The notes beneath the pieces are model-generated. The model did not search any database. It was not told where the DNA came from and saw only the letters and a program-made list of their open reading frames with translations. A stretch of 15,313 bases of DNA from JBBDWZ01 sp050732575 (GTDB lineage Bacteria; Gemmatimonadota; Gemmatimonadetes; Longimicrobiales; RSA9), in assembly GCA_050732575.1 (NCBI GenBank), contig JBOHRF010000104.1, forward strand, positions 1-15,313, in the 5' to 3' direction. The position numbers and the translations under genes were made by a program. Within the stretch, counting starts at the first letter, position 1; each line of letters starts with the position of its first letter. Shown here in pieces: positions 1 through 8,255 of this stretch.

Positions 1-1
1 G

Positions 2-160
2 CCCGAACTCCAGCGGCCGGCCATCATTCTGAGCCTGGCAGGCCTCACGCAACGCGAGATCGCGGACGTAATCGGCACGACCGAAAACAATGTGGCCGTC
101 CGTCTAACACGCGCGCGCGCAACGCTCCGCCAACTCACTGCGGAAAGAATGGACCGATGA
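2..160 (+). CDS. ECF RNA polymerase sigma factor, C-terminal end (5' partial)
   Basis: The open frame enters from the left edge and ends at TGA 158-160, giving the last 52 residues of a sigma factor. What is seen is a sigma region 4 helix-turn-helix: LTQREIADVIGTTENNV at about residues 15-31, followed by the basic recognition helix segment VRLTRARATLRQL. In ECF sigma factors this part binds the -35 promoter element. Regions 1 to 3 lie outside the window. The stop codon overlaps the start of the next gene (ATGA at 157-160), so the two are very likely translated together. A small membrane protein directly behind an ECF sigma factor is often an anti-sigma factor or partner, but no anti-sigma domain can be recognised here. 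The family is secure; the subgroup and regulon are not. Confidence 0.88.
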   Translation, partial: PELQRPAIILSLAGLTQREIADVIGTTENNVAVRLTRARATLRQLTAERMDR

Positions 161-650
161 CGACGCCAACCGACGCATGGGGTGAGTTGCAGCGGGACGG
201 GCAGAGTCTTGCCTCGCTGTTGCGGGTGTTGGTCTCGCGCTGCTGCACACACCAACGGCTAGCGATATTGGCCGCGCACTGCCGGTCATTGCCTTGATCG
301 TGGCAGCCTGGTGGATCGATCGGCATCGCTGGCGCGCGTACTCGAGCGCACTGCCGCGCGCCACGGACTCGTTTCTTGCCGTTGCACGCCAGCGTTCGCT
401 CCTGCAACTCCGCGCCGTCCGCCTGGCCTGGATCATCGTTGCGGCAGAATTGGCGTTTCTGTTGCCCTGGTGGATCGATGGTTATCGCTACCATACCGAT
501 GAGTTGCTTGCGCCCATCACAATCGCCACCGTGTGGCTGCCGGCTCACTCCGTGCTGGCGATCCTGCTCTGGACCCTTCGGTTGCGCCGCATCGCACGCG
601 CCGAGTTGAACCGGATCGACCACATTGCCGCAGGTGCTGGATCCACCTGA
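157..650 (+). pseudogene. small membrane protein coupled to the ECF sigma gene, internally deleted or frameshifted
   Basis: ATG at 157 overlaps the sigma stop and opens a frame reading MTTPTDAWGELQRD, a soluble N-terminus. That frame soon becomes non-membrane-like and stops near 296. From about 200 a second frame, one base displaced, reads through to TGA 648-650 with three hydrophobic stretches: AVAGVGLALL, ALPVIALIVAAWW and, after a soluble loop, LAWIIVAAELAFLLPWW, then a last segment near VWLPAHSVLAILLW. I infer one gene whose frame is broken at about 195-205, perhaps with tens of codons lost between the N-terminus and the first membrane segment. The longest intact frame starts at TTG 294. 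Likely role: inner-membrane partner of the sigma factor, inferred only from position. It converges on the ADOP gene with 10 bp between the two stop codons and no visible terminator. Confidence 0.6.
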
Positions 651-660
651 GCAGGAGGTC

Positions 661-3083
661 TCACTCGCTGCGCAGGGCGAGCATGGGATCAGTCCTCAGC
701 GCGCGGCGCGCCGGCCACCAGCTGGCGAGCAGTGCTACCAGCAGAAACATGCCCAGCACCGCCAGATAGGTTGGCCCATCGAGTGCGGCTACGTTGACGA
801 GTTGGCTGCGCAGCGCGAACCCGGCGGCCGTCCCCAGGGCCATACCGGTGGCCACACCGGCGATCACCAGTCGCGCGGCTCGGCGCACGACCAGCGCGGT
901 GACGAAGCGTTTCGGCGCGCCCAGCGCAACGCGGATACCGATTTCACGTCTGTGCAGACTCACCAAGTAAGCCAGCACGCCGTACAGGCCGATGCCGGAC
1001 AGCGCCAGTGCCAGCACGCCGAAGGCGGCCAACATGGTGGCGCCGATTCGTTGCACGAAGGTACTCGCACCCAGGTGCTCAGCCAGCGTACGTGGCTCGA
1101 GCACGGCGAGGTCAGGATGGATGAAGGAGAAGGCCTGGCTCACGGATTCGACGACCGTGCGAGCCTGGGCCACGGTGCGCACGTGTAACGTGAGCGTTGG
1201 CTGATACCATTGCGTGACAGGCAGGTAAACGACCGGGTAAGGCGACTCGGTCAGATTCCTGTACTTCGCGTCGCGCGCCACGCCCACGATGGCCAGCCAG
1301 CCGCGCCCGAGATCGATGCGACGGCCGAGTGGTTGGCCTTTCGAGATGAATCGCCGCACGAACGCCTCGTTCACCACACCGACGGCCAGCCCGTCCTTAC
1401 GGTCGTTTTCTTCGATACTGCGCCCGCTCACGAGCGGCATGCCCATGGTAGTGAAGTAGTCCGAGGCTACGATCACGCGCTCGACCTCGACGTTCTCATT
1501 GCGCGCCGCGTCATAACCCTGGACTCGTGCGTCCACGAAGCGATGACCACCAAAGCCGAGCGGTACCATGGATGCCACGCTCGCGGTGCGCACGCCCGGC
1601 AATGCGCGGGTCCGGTGCAGCAGCTCGGTGAGCGCGGCGCTGCCCTTCGCTTCGTCGATGCCTGCGCCGGCCAGGTTGACGCCAACCAGCAGCATGTGGT
1701 CAGGATCGGCAAAGCCGAGATCGATGTCGAGCGATGCAGAGAAGCTGCGCAGGAACAATCCCGCACTCACCAGGCATACAAACGCAAACGCGATCTGCGC
1801 GGACACAAGTGTGTTACGAAGCCGGGAATCATTGGCGGCGCCGGCCCGCGATCCCTGCCGCAGAATGGTGGCCGTCGGCACGCGCGAGCCGCGCAATGCG
1901 GGAAGTAGTCCAACCACGAGTGCGGTGGCACCGGTTACCACTGCGGCAAAGATGAGCACGCGCAGATTCACTTCGATGGGCAACGCAATCGAATACGCGA
2001 CGGGTGGGATGAATCGATGAAACACACCGCGCAGCCCGAACGTGATCAACACGCCGAGCGCGCCGCCGGCGGCCGCCAGCAGACAACTCTCCAGCAGCAG
2101 CAGACGCATCAAGGCCCTCCGACTCGCTCCCAGGGCGAGGCGGACTGCTCGTTCACGTCGCCCCGCAGTGGCACGCACCAGGAGCAGGCCGACCACGTTC
2201 GCGCAGGCAACCAGCAGCACGAGTGCGGTGACCGCGAGCAATGCCGAAAACAACGGGAAGACCAGCGAACCCAGAAATTGCTCGCGCGGGTGGCGCAGTA
2301 GTGCACCGGTGATGGGCCGGTCGCCTGCCGCCGTGCTGGCATTGCGCGCGAGTGCGTCCAGCTCGGCGCGCGCCTGCACCTGTGTGATGTTCGGAGCAAG
2401 CCGCGCCACTGACTGTAGCCACCGGCCAGTCCGATCCTCGAGCGAATTCGCGCCTAGCAGGCGCGGCTGCAACGTGAGTGGTACCCAGAGATCGAAGGTC
2501 ACACCTACATACGTGCCATAAAAGCGCGCCGGGGCCACGCCAATGATCGTGATGGGCTGTCCGTTCAAGAGCACCGTGCGTCCGACCACGGAACGCTCGC
2601 CCGCAAAGCGCCGCTGCCAGTAGTCGTGGCCGATCACGGCCACGGATGCACCGGCGATCTCCTCATCACGTGTAAAACTGCGCCCTAACGCGGGCCGCAC
2701 GCGCAACACATCGAAGTAATCGCCGGAAACGAGCATCGACCAGACCGGCGCGGCGGCCTTCTGCTCTGGCTCGCGCAGCGAAAGGCGCGCCACGCTCCAG
2801 GCCGCTATGCCCGCAAACGAGGCCGACCGTTCTCGCCACTCGCGATACACGGGATAAGAAAGCGGCCAGTCATCGCCATCCCGCGCCGCGCTGTTGAGCA
2901 CGACCAGCTGATCGCTGTCGGGAATCACCGGGTATGGCCGCAACACCATGCTCTCCATCCAGGAGAACACGGTTGCGTTGGCGCCAATGCCAAGCGCAAG
3001 GGAAAGAACGGCGCTACGGTGAACGCTGGCGCGGCGGCCAACCCGCGTAGCGCAACGCGCAAATCGAGCAGGAGCGACGGCAT
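661..3083 (-). CDS. ADOP-family ABC transporter permease (MacB/FtsX type), one frameshift near the N-terminus
   Basis: About 807 residues when the frameshift is repaired, the usual size of ADOP permeases, which are two MacB_PCD plus FtsX units in one chain without their own ATPase. The first 23 residues (MPSLLLDLRVALRG) lie in one frame. The membrane helix that follows should read LSLALGIGANATVFSW but needs one extra base near 3011, after which 769 residues run unbroken to TGA 661-663. A periplasmic core follows (YDYWQRRFAGE-like region), then FtsX block 1 with VACANVVGLLLVRATAGRRE, a second periplasmic core, and FtsX block 2 with REIGIRVALGAPKRF and the typical end RRALRTDPMLALRSE. GTG at 3125 is an alternative start with AGGGA six bases upstream. 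Substrate unknown; members are thought to move lipids or peptides or to sense the envelope. Whether the frameshift is real or a read error cannot be decided here. Confidence 0.88.
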
Positions 3084-3149
3084 GGGTAACTCGGGTCGAA
3101 GATCAGACGGACGCACCGCGGGCACGTCTTTCCCTATCAGTCTCGACCT

Positions 3150-3608
3150 GGCCTGGAAACCTTACAACCGCGCCATGGCCAAGACTCGGGCACAGGGCCG
3201 TTACCGAGCCTGCTTGTGAGTCGTGCGGAGTCCATCGCTTCGGAGCTGCTGGGCTCAGCTGCCGGAGATATCGTTCTCCAAGGTGATTTGCACCACGAGA
3301 ACATTCTTGCCGCGCACCGCGAGCCCTGGCTTGCGATCGATCCAAAGGGCGTAATCGGTGAACCGGCCTACGAACCTGGCGCCCTTCTTCGCAATCCGAT
3401 GCCGACGATTCTGACCTTGCCTGGCCTCGAGGCGCTTCTGGCTCATCGGGCGCGCCTGTTGTCCGAGTTGCTTGCGATCGATCGGTCGCGCATCCTGGCG
3501 TGGGCGTTTGTGCAAGCGGTGCTCGCCGCCTGCTGGGATTTCGAGGATCACGCTCTTGGTTGGGAGCCGTGGCTGGTTCTCGCCAGAGCGCTCGAACGAA
3601 TTGGTTGA
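3150..3608 (+). pseudogene. aminoglycoside phosphotransferase APH(6)/streptomycin-kinase-like, C-terminal half only
   Basis: The frame ending at TGA 3606-3608 reads as the C-terminal half of the aminoglycoside/hydroxyurea resistance kinase family. Seen are the catalytic loop QGDLHHENIL, the metal-binding segment WLAIDPKGVIGEPAYE, and the family-like end FVQAVLAACWDFEDH. Same-frame similarity (GTGPLPSLLVSRAES) reaches back to about 3190 and perhaps 3150, so GTG 3216 is only the first usable start, not the true one. The N-lobe and ATP-binding part, roughly 150 residues, are missing: the sequence to the left belongs to the ADOP gene on the other strand. The usual HGD of the loop is QGD here, a second sign of decay, although the Asp is kept. 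As it stands the product should not act as a kinase. The family call is firm; the left boundary is approximate. Confidence 0.75.
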
Positions 3609-3725
3609 ACTTCCCCATGCGGGCAACCGGTGTGAATTGTTGAGCACACGTGGCCGTCTGGTTGGCAGGGTTGCGGCGTCCGATCATCCCGCGGCAGAGC
3701 GTGACCCTCGTTCAGGCACGGCACA

Positions 3726-4133
3726 TCAAAGGCTTGCCGCGTCGGCCAGCCGTTGATCCACAGTTACCAACTCGACTTCGCCCAGTTGACGGCGCGCCCG
3801 AAGGAAGGTTGCCAGGTGTAACGCGTCCAGCGCACGCAGCGCTTTCTGGGGGGCAAGCTGCGCGGCCAGATCACAGACTTCCCGGCTCAGTTCCCACACC
3901 ACGCATCGAGCCCAGATCGAATCGATCTCTCGGCTCGCGGCTGCCAGATCGGTCTCGCTTACACGGCCAAGCAGACGCAAACGCAAAAGGGCCCGTGCAC
4001 TTTCCACGAGAGCCAGCCGAGATGTGATGAGCACGCTCGCTGCCGCCACTCGCTTCTCCATATCCGGCGATAAGCCCGCTTCCAGCACGGTCCGCAACAC
4101 AGCTGACGTGTCGAGATAAACGACGGTGCCCAC
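3726..4133 (-). CDS. vapC: VapC-type PIN-domain toxin
   Basis: A 135-residue PIN-domain protein, the normal VapC length. The four acidic positions expected in the active site are visible: D8 in YLDTSAVL, E44 in LALVESARAL, D103 in ALRALDALHLAT and D126 in LVTVDQRLADA. VapC toxins are magnesium-dependent RNases that cut tRNA or rRNA and are silenced by their antitoxin. The GTG start at 4133 shares its G with the antitoxin stop codon (TAGTG), a strong sign of translational coupling and the reason for choosing this start. It ends at TGA 3726-3728. The gene appears intact, unlike many of its neighbours. It follows the efflux operon on the same strand. The RNA target cannot be read from the sequence. 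Confidence 0.9.
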   Translation of the reverse strand: MGTVVYLDTSAVLRTVLEAGLSPDMEKRVAAASVLITSRLALVESARALLRLRLLGRVSETDLAAASREIDSIWARCVVWELSREVCDLAAQLAPQKALRALDALHLATFLRARRQLGEVELVTVDQRLADAASL

Positions 4134-4432
4134 TACCGGTCTTCGCGCAGGTCATCGAGCAGCTTCGCTGCCGTTCCGGCGGGCAGGCCCAGACCCTTCG
4201 GTTGCCACAGCCACCCCGTTTTCGAACGAGTCGGCATCGTCACTTCACCGAGTTCGGCCAATGAGTCCAACAGTTCCGTCAGCTCGTCGCGCGCCGCCAG
4301 GCTCTGGCGCGGCGGTCGCAACTCAGCCACCACCTCGTTCCGGTCCGTTACCAGCAAGGTTTCTCCGCGCTTGACCTCACGCAGGTATTCCGAGAGTCGA
4401 GCCTTCAGTTCCTTGACGCCGACGCTTCTCAT
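4133..4432 (-). CDS. vapB: Phd/YefM-type antitoxin of the VapBC pair
   Basis: A 99-residue protein with the typical Phd/YefM N-terminus: VGVKELKARLSEYLREVKRG at about residues 4-23, then ETLLVTDRNEVVAELRP. This fold binds operator DNA as a dimer. The C-terminal part, from about residue 60, carries WLWQPKGLGLPAGTAAKLL and should be the flexible toxin-binding tail. ATG at 4432 is the only sensible start; no good ribosome binding site precedes it. Its TAG stop overlaps the toxin GTG by one base. Antitoxins of this kind usually repress their own operon together with the toxin, and two short palindromes lie 7-27 bp upstream of the start codon. Intact and probably functional. Confidence 0.9.
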   Translation of the reverse strand: MRSVGVKELKARLSEYLREVKRGETLLVTDRNEVVAELRPPRQSLAARDELTELLDSLAELGEVTMPTRSKTGWLWQPKGLGLPAGTAAKLLDDLREDR

Positions 4433-4439
4433 GATTCAA

Positions 4440-4459
4440 AGTAGTTACTGGTGACCACC
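4440..4459. promoter_or_regulatory. two adjacent short palindromes upstream of vapB (possible operator)
   Basis: Two perfect 4-bp-arm palindromes with 2-bp centres lie side by side, AGTA-GT-TACT at 4440-4449 and GGTG-AC-CACC at 4450-4459, within 27 bp of the antitoxin start. Phd/YefM antitoxins bind palindromes close to their own start codon, so this is a reasonable operator candidate. The arms are short, the two halves differ in sequence, and chance occurrence is possible. Confidence 0.3.
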
Positions 4460-4481
4460 TTGGCAAGCTGCGGGCCAGCCA

Positions 4482-5083
4482 TCAACGAAGCACAGGAACG
4501 CCCGGGTGTTTCAACGCTGCCGGCGGTGGCCGCAACTGCTCGAGCCAGGTGTACACGGTGGGTAATACCAGCAGGGTCAGCAGCGTCGATGAGATGAGTC
4601 CGCCGATGACCACGGTGGCCAGAGGGCGTTGGATTTCTGCGCCCGCGCCGTGCGAGAGCGCCATGGGGATAAACCCGACACTGGCCACCAGCGCAGTCAT
4701 GAGCACCGGCCGGAAGCGCAGGCGGGCGCCAGCGCGCACGGCGTCATCCAACATCGTGCCTTCCGCGCGCAACTGATTGATGTAGGTGATCAGAACCACA
4801 CCGTTCAGCACGGCCACGCCAAACAGGGCAATGAATCCGACCGACGCGCTGAGGTTGAGGTGCAGCCCGCGCAGCCAGAGCGCGGCAATGCCACCGATCA
4901 GGGCAAAGGGCACGTGAGCATGACCAGCAGCGCGTGCCGCAGATTACCAAAGCTGGCATACAGCAGCGTGGCAAACGCCCAGATGCCGGCCAGCGCCAGG
5001 GCAAGGGTAGCGGCGATGACAATCGCACGATGCCGAATGGAGGCCGCTATGAGTCCGTTTACGATTCGACCGAACCATCCCAT
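4482..5083 (-). pseudogene. cusA: CusA/CzcA-type heavy-metal RND pump, large internal deletion plus frameshift
   Basis: ATG 5083, two bases after the cusB stop, opens with the usual CusA start: GWFGRIVNGLIAASIRHRAI and the first membrane helix (IVIAATLALALAGIWAFAT). The next residues, LLYASFGNLRHALLVML, belong near residue 870 of a full-length pump. About 840 of roughly 1040 residues are therefore absent: the porter domains, the methionine and proton-relay region and most helices. The junction (4961-4967) keeps frame and falls on a CTG CTG repeat. A second defect follows near 4914: loss of one A turns the expected LNVPFALIGG into LTCPLP and a stop, and the family sequence continues in the next frame through LHLNLSASVGFIALFGVAVL to TGA 4482-4484. 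The product cannot pump metal. If the deletion is an assembly artefact, the true locus is a normal cusCBA operon. Confidence 0.88.
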
Positions 5084-5085
5084 GG

Positions 5086-6294
5086 CTACATCTCCATTTT
5101 GGGCATGGCGGCCTTCTCCAATTGTGCCTTCACCCCGAAAGCGCCGCGGGTCACGACCAACTCACCAGCCTGGACTCCCTGCGTCACGGCAATCTTTCCT
5201 CCACTGCGCACACCAACTTCCACGTCGCGCGCCATCAGGTGCGCACCGCCCTCCGCGTTTGGCATGGCGATGAAGACGATGTTCTTTCCTGCGATTGATT
5301 GAACCGCATCGACAGGCAGAAGCACCGCTCGCATCGGCTCAGCGGTCTGCAGCGTCACGCTGGCCAGCATTTCCGGCCGCAGCCGTGCGTTCCGATTGAG
5401 CACGCCGGCGCGCACGGGCAGCGTACGGGTTTGCGGATCGAGCCCCGCGCCAACCGCGTCGATGCGCGCGCTGAACGATTCGGCTGCGTATGCGGGAACC
5501 GTGAACTGCAGTGACGAGCCCACGCGTAGCAGCCGGGCGTACTGTTCGGGCACATCGACGGTGAGCCAGAGCCTGGACGTCACCGTGATGAGCGGGCTGC
5601 CCGCCTCCACCACTGCACCCGGCAGTGCCGTTCGACTCAACACGACACCGCCCGAGGGCGCGCGCAACGCGATCTCACCACTGCTGGTGCCCGCTGCGAG
5701 CTGCTCGGCCGTACTGGTTGCGCGGCGCAGTTCCGCTTCGGCCTGTGCTTGTGCGGCGCGGGCCAGCTCGTCATCAGCAACAGCGCGTTCGTAGTCCTGG
5801 CGCGGGATGGCCTTCAAGGCCAACAGGCGCTCCGAACGATCGCGCGCGCTTTTGGCGTACAGTGCCTGTGCGCGGCGCGAGGCCAGCTCGGCCTGGGCCT
5901 TCTCGGCATCGGACTGCGCCATGGCCGCCTCGGGACTGTGTAGCGTGACCAGTACCTGGCCCTGCGTCACCCGGTCGCCCGGACGAACGGCGACGGCGAT
6001 GATGCGCCCGCGCGCGGGTGCGCCCAGTCGAGCCGTGCGGTCTTCATCGGGCACGATCGTGCCGGGCACAACCGCAGTATGCGCCGAGCTGCTCATGACG
6101 GCGGGTTCCCACTGCACGCCGCCGTGTTGCACCTGCGCCGCCGTGAACATCACGTCCCGAGTGCGCGCAGAGTCGGCTGACATCGCCATTCCAGGCATGT
6201 CGTCCGCCGCGCCTTCCGCGCCATCTGATCGGCTGCAAGCCAGCAGTACAGCGAGCGGAAGCAGCAGGATCGTTCTTCTTCGATCGAGTTGCAT
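5086..6294 (-). CDS. cusB: CusB-like periplasmic adaptor of a heavy-metal RND efflux system (lipoprotein)
   Basis: 402 residues, intact. The N-terminus RRRTILLLPLAVLLACS carries a lipobox (LLAC) with Cys20 as the lipidation site. A methionine-rich stretch, DMPGMAMSAD (about 32-41), and the end MPKMEM suggest Cu(I)/Ag(I) handling, as CusB methionines do. Next come a lipoyl/barrel-sandwich half near 89-123 (RLGAPARGRIIAVAVRPGD), an alpha-helical hairpin rich in Ala/Glu/Arg at about 123-205, the returning lipoyl half (IALRAPSGGVVLSRTALPG), a beta-barrel domain (LWLTVDVPEQYARLLRVG) and a membrane-proximal end. It links the RND pump to the outer-membrane channel. ATG 6294 lies 10 bp after the TolC-like stop, with GAGG just upstream; the TAG stop is 2 bp before cusA. 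The operon order is C-B-A. Metal specificity is inferred. Confidence 0.9.
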   Translation of the reverse strand: MQLDRRRTILLLPLAVLLACSRSDGAEGAADDMPGMAMSADSARTRDVMFTAAQVQHGGVQWEPAVMSSSAHTAVVPGTIVPDEDRTARLGAPARGRIIAVAVRPGDRVTQGQVLVTLHSPEAAMAQSDAEKAQAELASRRAQALYAKSARDRSERLLALKAIPRQDYERAVADDELARAAQAQAEAELRRATSTAEQLAAGTSSGEIALRAPSGGVVLSRTALPGAVVEAGSPLITVTSRLWLTVDVPEQYARLLRVGSSLQFTVPAYAAESFSARIDAVGAGLDPQTRTLPVRAGVLNRNARLRPEMLASVTLQTAEPMRAVLLPVDAVQSIAGKNIVFIAMPNAEGGAHLMARDVEVGVRSGGKIAVTQGVQAGELVVTRGAFGVKAQLEKAAMPKMEM

Positions 6295-6304
6295 ACAGCC
6301 TCAG

Positions 6305-7611
6305 TTAACGGTTCTGGAGTTGCGAGAAGTCAGATAGATCGGAGCCCTGCGCAACGAGCAGGGCGAGTATGCTTTCGTGTTGAGCGAAGAGCGTCTCGTG
6401 ATAGATGCGCTGGGCATCACCCCAGGCGCGTGATGCATCGATCACCTGCAAGAGCGGCACGGCGCCCTCACGATATGCGCCCATCGTGATGCGCCGCGCT
6501 TGCGCGGCGCGCGCCAGAAAGCCGTTGGCCAGCGCGCGCGCTCAGTCAACACGCGCGCGGCTTCCCGGGCCCCGGTCAGCTCGGCCCGTGCTGTTCGTTC
6601 CACGGCCGCCAGTTCGCTTGAGGCCGCGTCACGCTCCGCCGATGCGCGCGTAATCTCACCGCGGTTCTGATTGAACAGCGGAAAGGGCACGGTTGCACCG
6701 GCGATCAGTGAAGTGGTACCAGCGCTCTGCTTGACACCCACAGTGGCATCGATGTCAGGCAAAACCAGGGTGCGCTCGACGCCTATGCCGGCCTGTGCGG
6801 CCCGCAGCCGTCGTTGCGCGGCCAGCACATCCGGCCGACGGCCGATCGCCGCGCTGTCGTTCGGTGCGCCGGGCGACAGGCGCAAGGGCAGCGTATCGAA
6901 CGCAACATCGGCTGCAGCATCGACGAACGTGCGCAACTCGGCCCGAGCACGAGCCAGCTCGGCCGATTGCAGCGCTTCCTCAGCGGCCGCGTGGTCCCGC
7001 TCCAGCTCGGAACGGATCAGGTCGACCTCGGCCGTCACGCCTTCGTGGGCGCGCACGCGATTGTAGGCGACGATGCTATCGAGCCAGGTCACCAGGTCGC
7101 GCGCGGCATCCCGACTGATCTGCGCAAACGCAGTGCGGTAAAACGCGCGTGCGGCCATTACTGCAATCTGCTTACGTTGGCCCGCCGCTTCGGCCCGCAT
7201 GGCCGATAGCTCGGCATCCGCGCGCCGCACGCGCGGCCAGCGCTGATAGAGCGGCTGCAGCGGCAGCGTAGCCATGAGCATGGTTTCACGCTCCATGAGC
7301 GGCCTGTCGGCGCCGGGGAATTCGGCATTCTCGACCAGGTAACCAAACATCGGATTGTCGTACCGGCCCGCAGTGCTGCGCGCGCCCAGCGCGGCCCGGA
7401 TGCGCGCATCTGCAGCATGAACCAGTGGATAGTTGTGCAACGCCTCGCCCAGAACTCGCTGCAGAGTGATCGATGACGACGAGCCGGGCGGTGTCGTTTG
7501 CGCCGTAGTTGCGGTCGCAGCGGTGGTGGCGCTGAGTATGAGCGCGATCCGGAGAAATGAGGATCGCCTGCTTCCCGCGCGTTCGAGAATGGTCCTGCAG
7601 ATTGCGGTCAT
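6305..7611 (-). CDS. cusC: TolC/CusC-like outer-membrane efflux protein, frameshift near the C-terminus
   Basis: About 435 residues if repaired. ATG 7611 (MTAICRTILERAG) gives a basic region and signal sequence (SSFLRIALILSATTAATA). GTG 7656 is an alternative start but adds 15 residues before the signal. The mature part has the two OEP repeats of long heptad helices, with NPMFGYLVENAEFPG and LIRSELERDHAAAEEAL in repeat 1 and RPDVLAAQRRLRAAQAGIGVERT plus ATVPFPLFNQNRGEI in repeat 2. The frame is lost at about 6531-6541 in a CG dinucleotide run: the reading frame then gives an unlikely tail ending at 6442, whereas the neighbouring frame continues as expected with LLQVIDASRAWGDAQRIYHE and stops at TAA 6305-6307, next to cusB. 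It is the exit channel of the efflux system. The frame break is one base lost or two gained. Confidence 0.85.
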
Positions 7612-7725
7612 GGTGACAGCAAACTCCGATGTCGAGGTGGCACGCGCGACGAACACGGTCGGCTGTGACCGCTTCGTCGCGTTTCTCAGGTTGTCGATGG
7701 AGCGCGGTCAGTGACCGCCAGGACA

Positions 7726-8118
7726 CTACGCCCTGGAGAAGAACAACTGAGGTGGTGGAAGCAGCGGTGCGCGGGGAACGCTGTGTGGTGTGGCGGCCTG
7801 GGCGACGACCGGGCGGGTCGACGGTGCATCATTCAATATGATCGGAAGCATCGGCGCAGTTGCGCCATGACAGGAAAGGCAGCCGCAAGCGCAGTCAGTC
7901 TCGCTCTGCTCATCGTCGACCGGGTTCGGCAGCGTGACGGGTGCCTCCGGGTCGGTAACCATGTCCGCCATGACGCCGACTTCCGTTGCTATGCCCATAG
8001 GATCGAGGCAGCCAAGGAGCGGCTCGAACGCCGAGCAGCCCAGGCACCAGACTGTTGCGAGGGCAGTCCAGGCAACGAGCACGCAGGCGAGCCTGGAGCG
8101 TCTGCGGAATGGGATCAT
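7726..8118 (-). CDS. small Cys-rich exported protein at the head of the metal-efflux operon
   Basis: About 130 residues from ATG 8118 (IPFRRRSRLACVLVAW), with a basic start and a hydrophobic signal or anchor helix. A cluster of closely spaced Cys and His at about 75-85 (DCACGCLSCHG), two further Cys pairs (C25/C28, C12/C37) and a Pro-rich end (APLLPPPQLFFSRA) follow. No named family could be recognised; short exported proteins with such Cys/His clusters are commonly seen before Cus/Czc operons and may bind metal in the periplasm. That role is inference. The frame is open upstream to GTG 8184, but the ATG fits the signal-peptide layout better; no clear ribosome binding site precedes either. 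It lies 114 bp upstream of the TolC-like gene on the same strand, and the 137 bp between it and the kinase stop hold no recognisable operator. Confidence 0.6.
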   Translation of the reverse strand: MIPFRRRSRLACVLVAWTALATVWCLGCSAFEPLLGCLDPMGIATEVGVMADMVTDPEAPVTLPNPVDDEQSETDCACGCLSCHGATAPMLPIILNDAPSTRPVVAQAATPHSVPRAPLLPPPQLFFSRA

Positions 8119-8255
8119 GTCGCAACATACACAACACAGGGCGCTTCGGCACACGGAACGCTGCAGATACACGGCTACGGTCACACCGGGAGCGGCAATG
8201 AGTGGGATTACGGTGGGCGGCGAGTTGCAGTGCCGCTCCCTATCGCTTCAAGCCA

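Noticed and set aside
1210..1908. 232-residue plus-strand frame inside the ADOP gene
   Set aside because: It lies opposite a strongly conserved permease and its His/Arg/Gln-rich content is typical of an antisense shadow in GC-rich DNA.
3103..3687. 194-residue minus-strand frame opposite the APH remnant
   Set aside because: Low-complexity Arg/Ala/Pro composition, while the other strand shows a clear APH(6)-like sequence.
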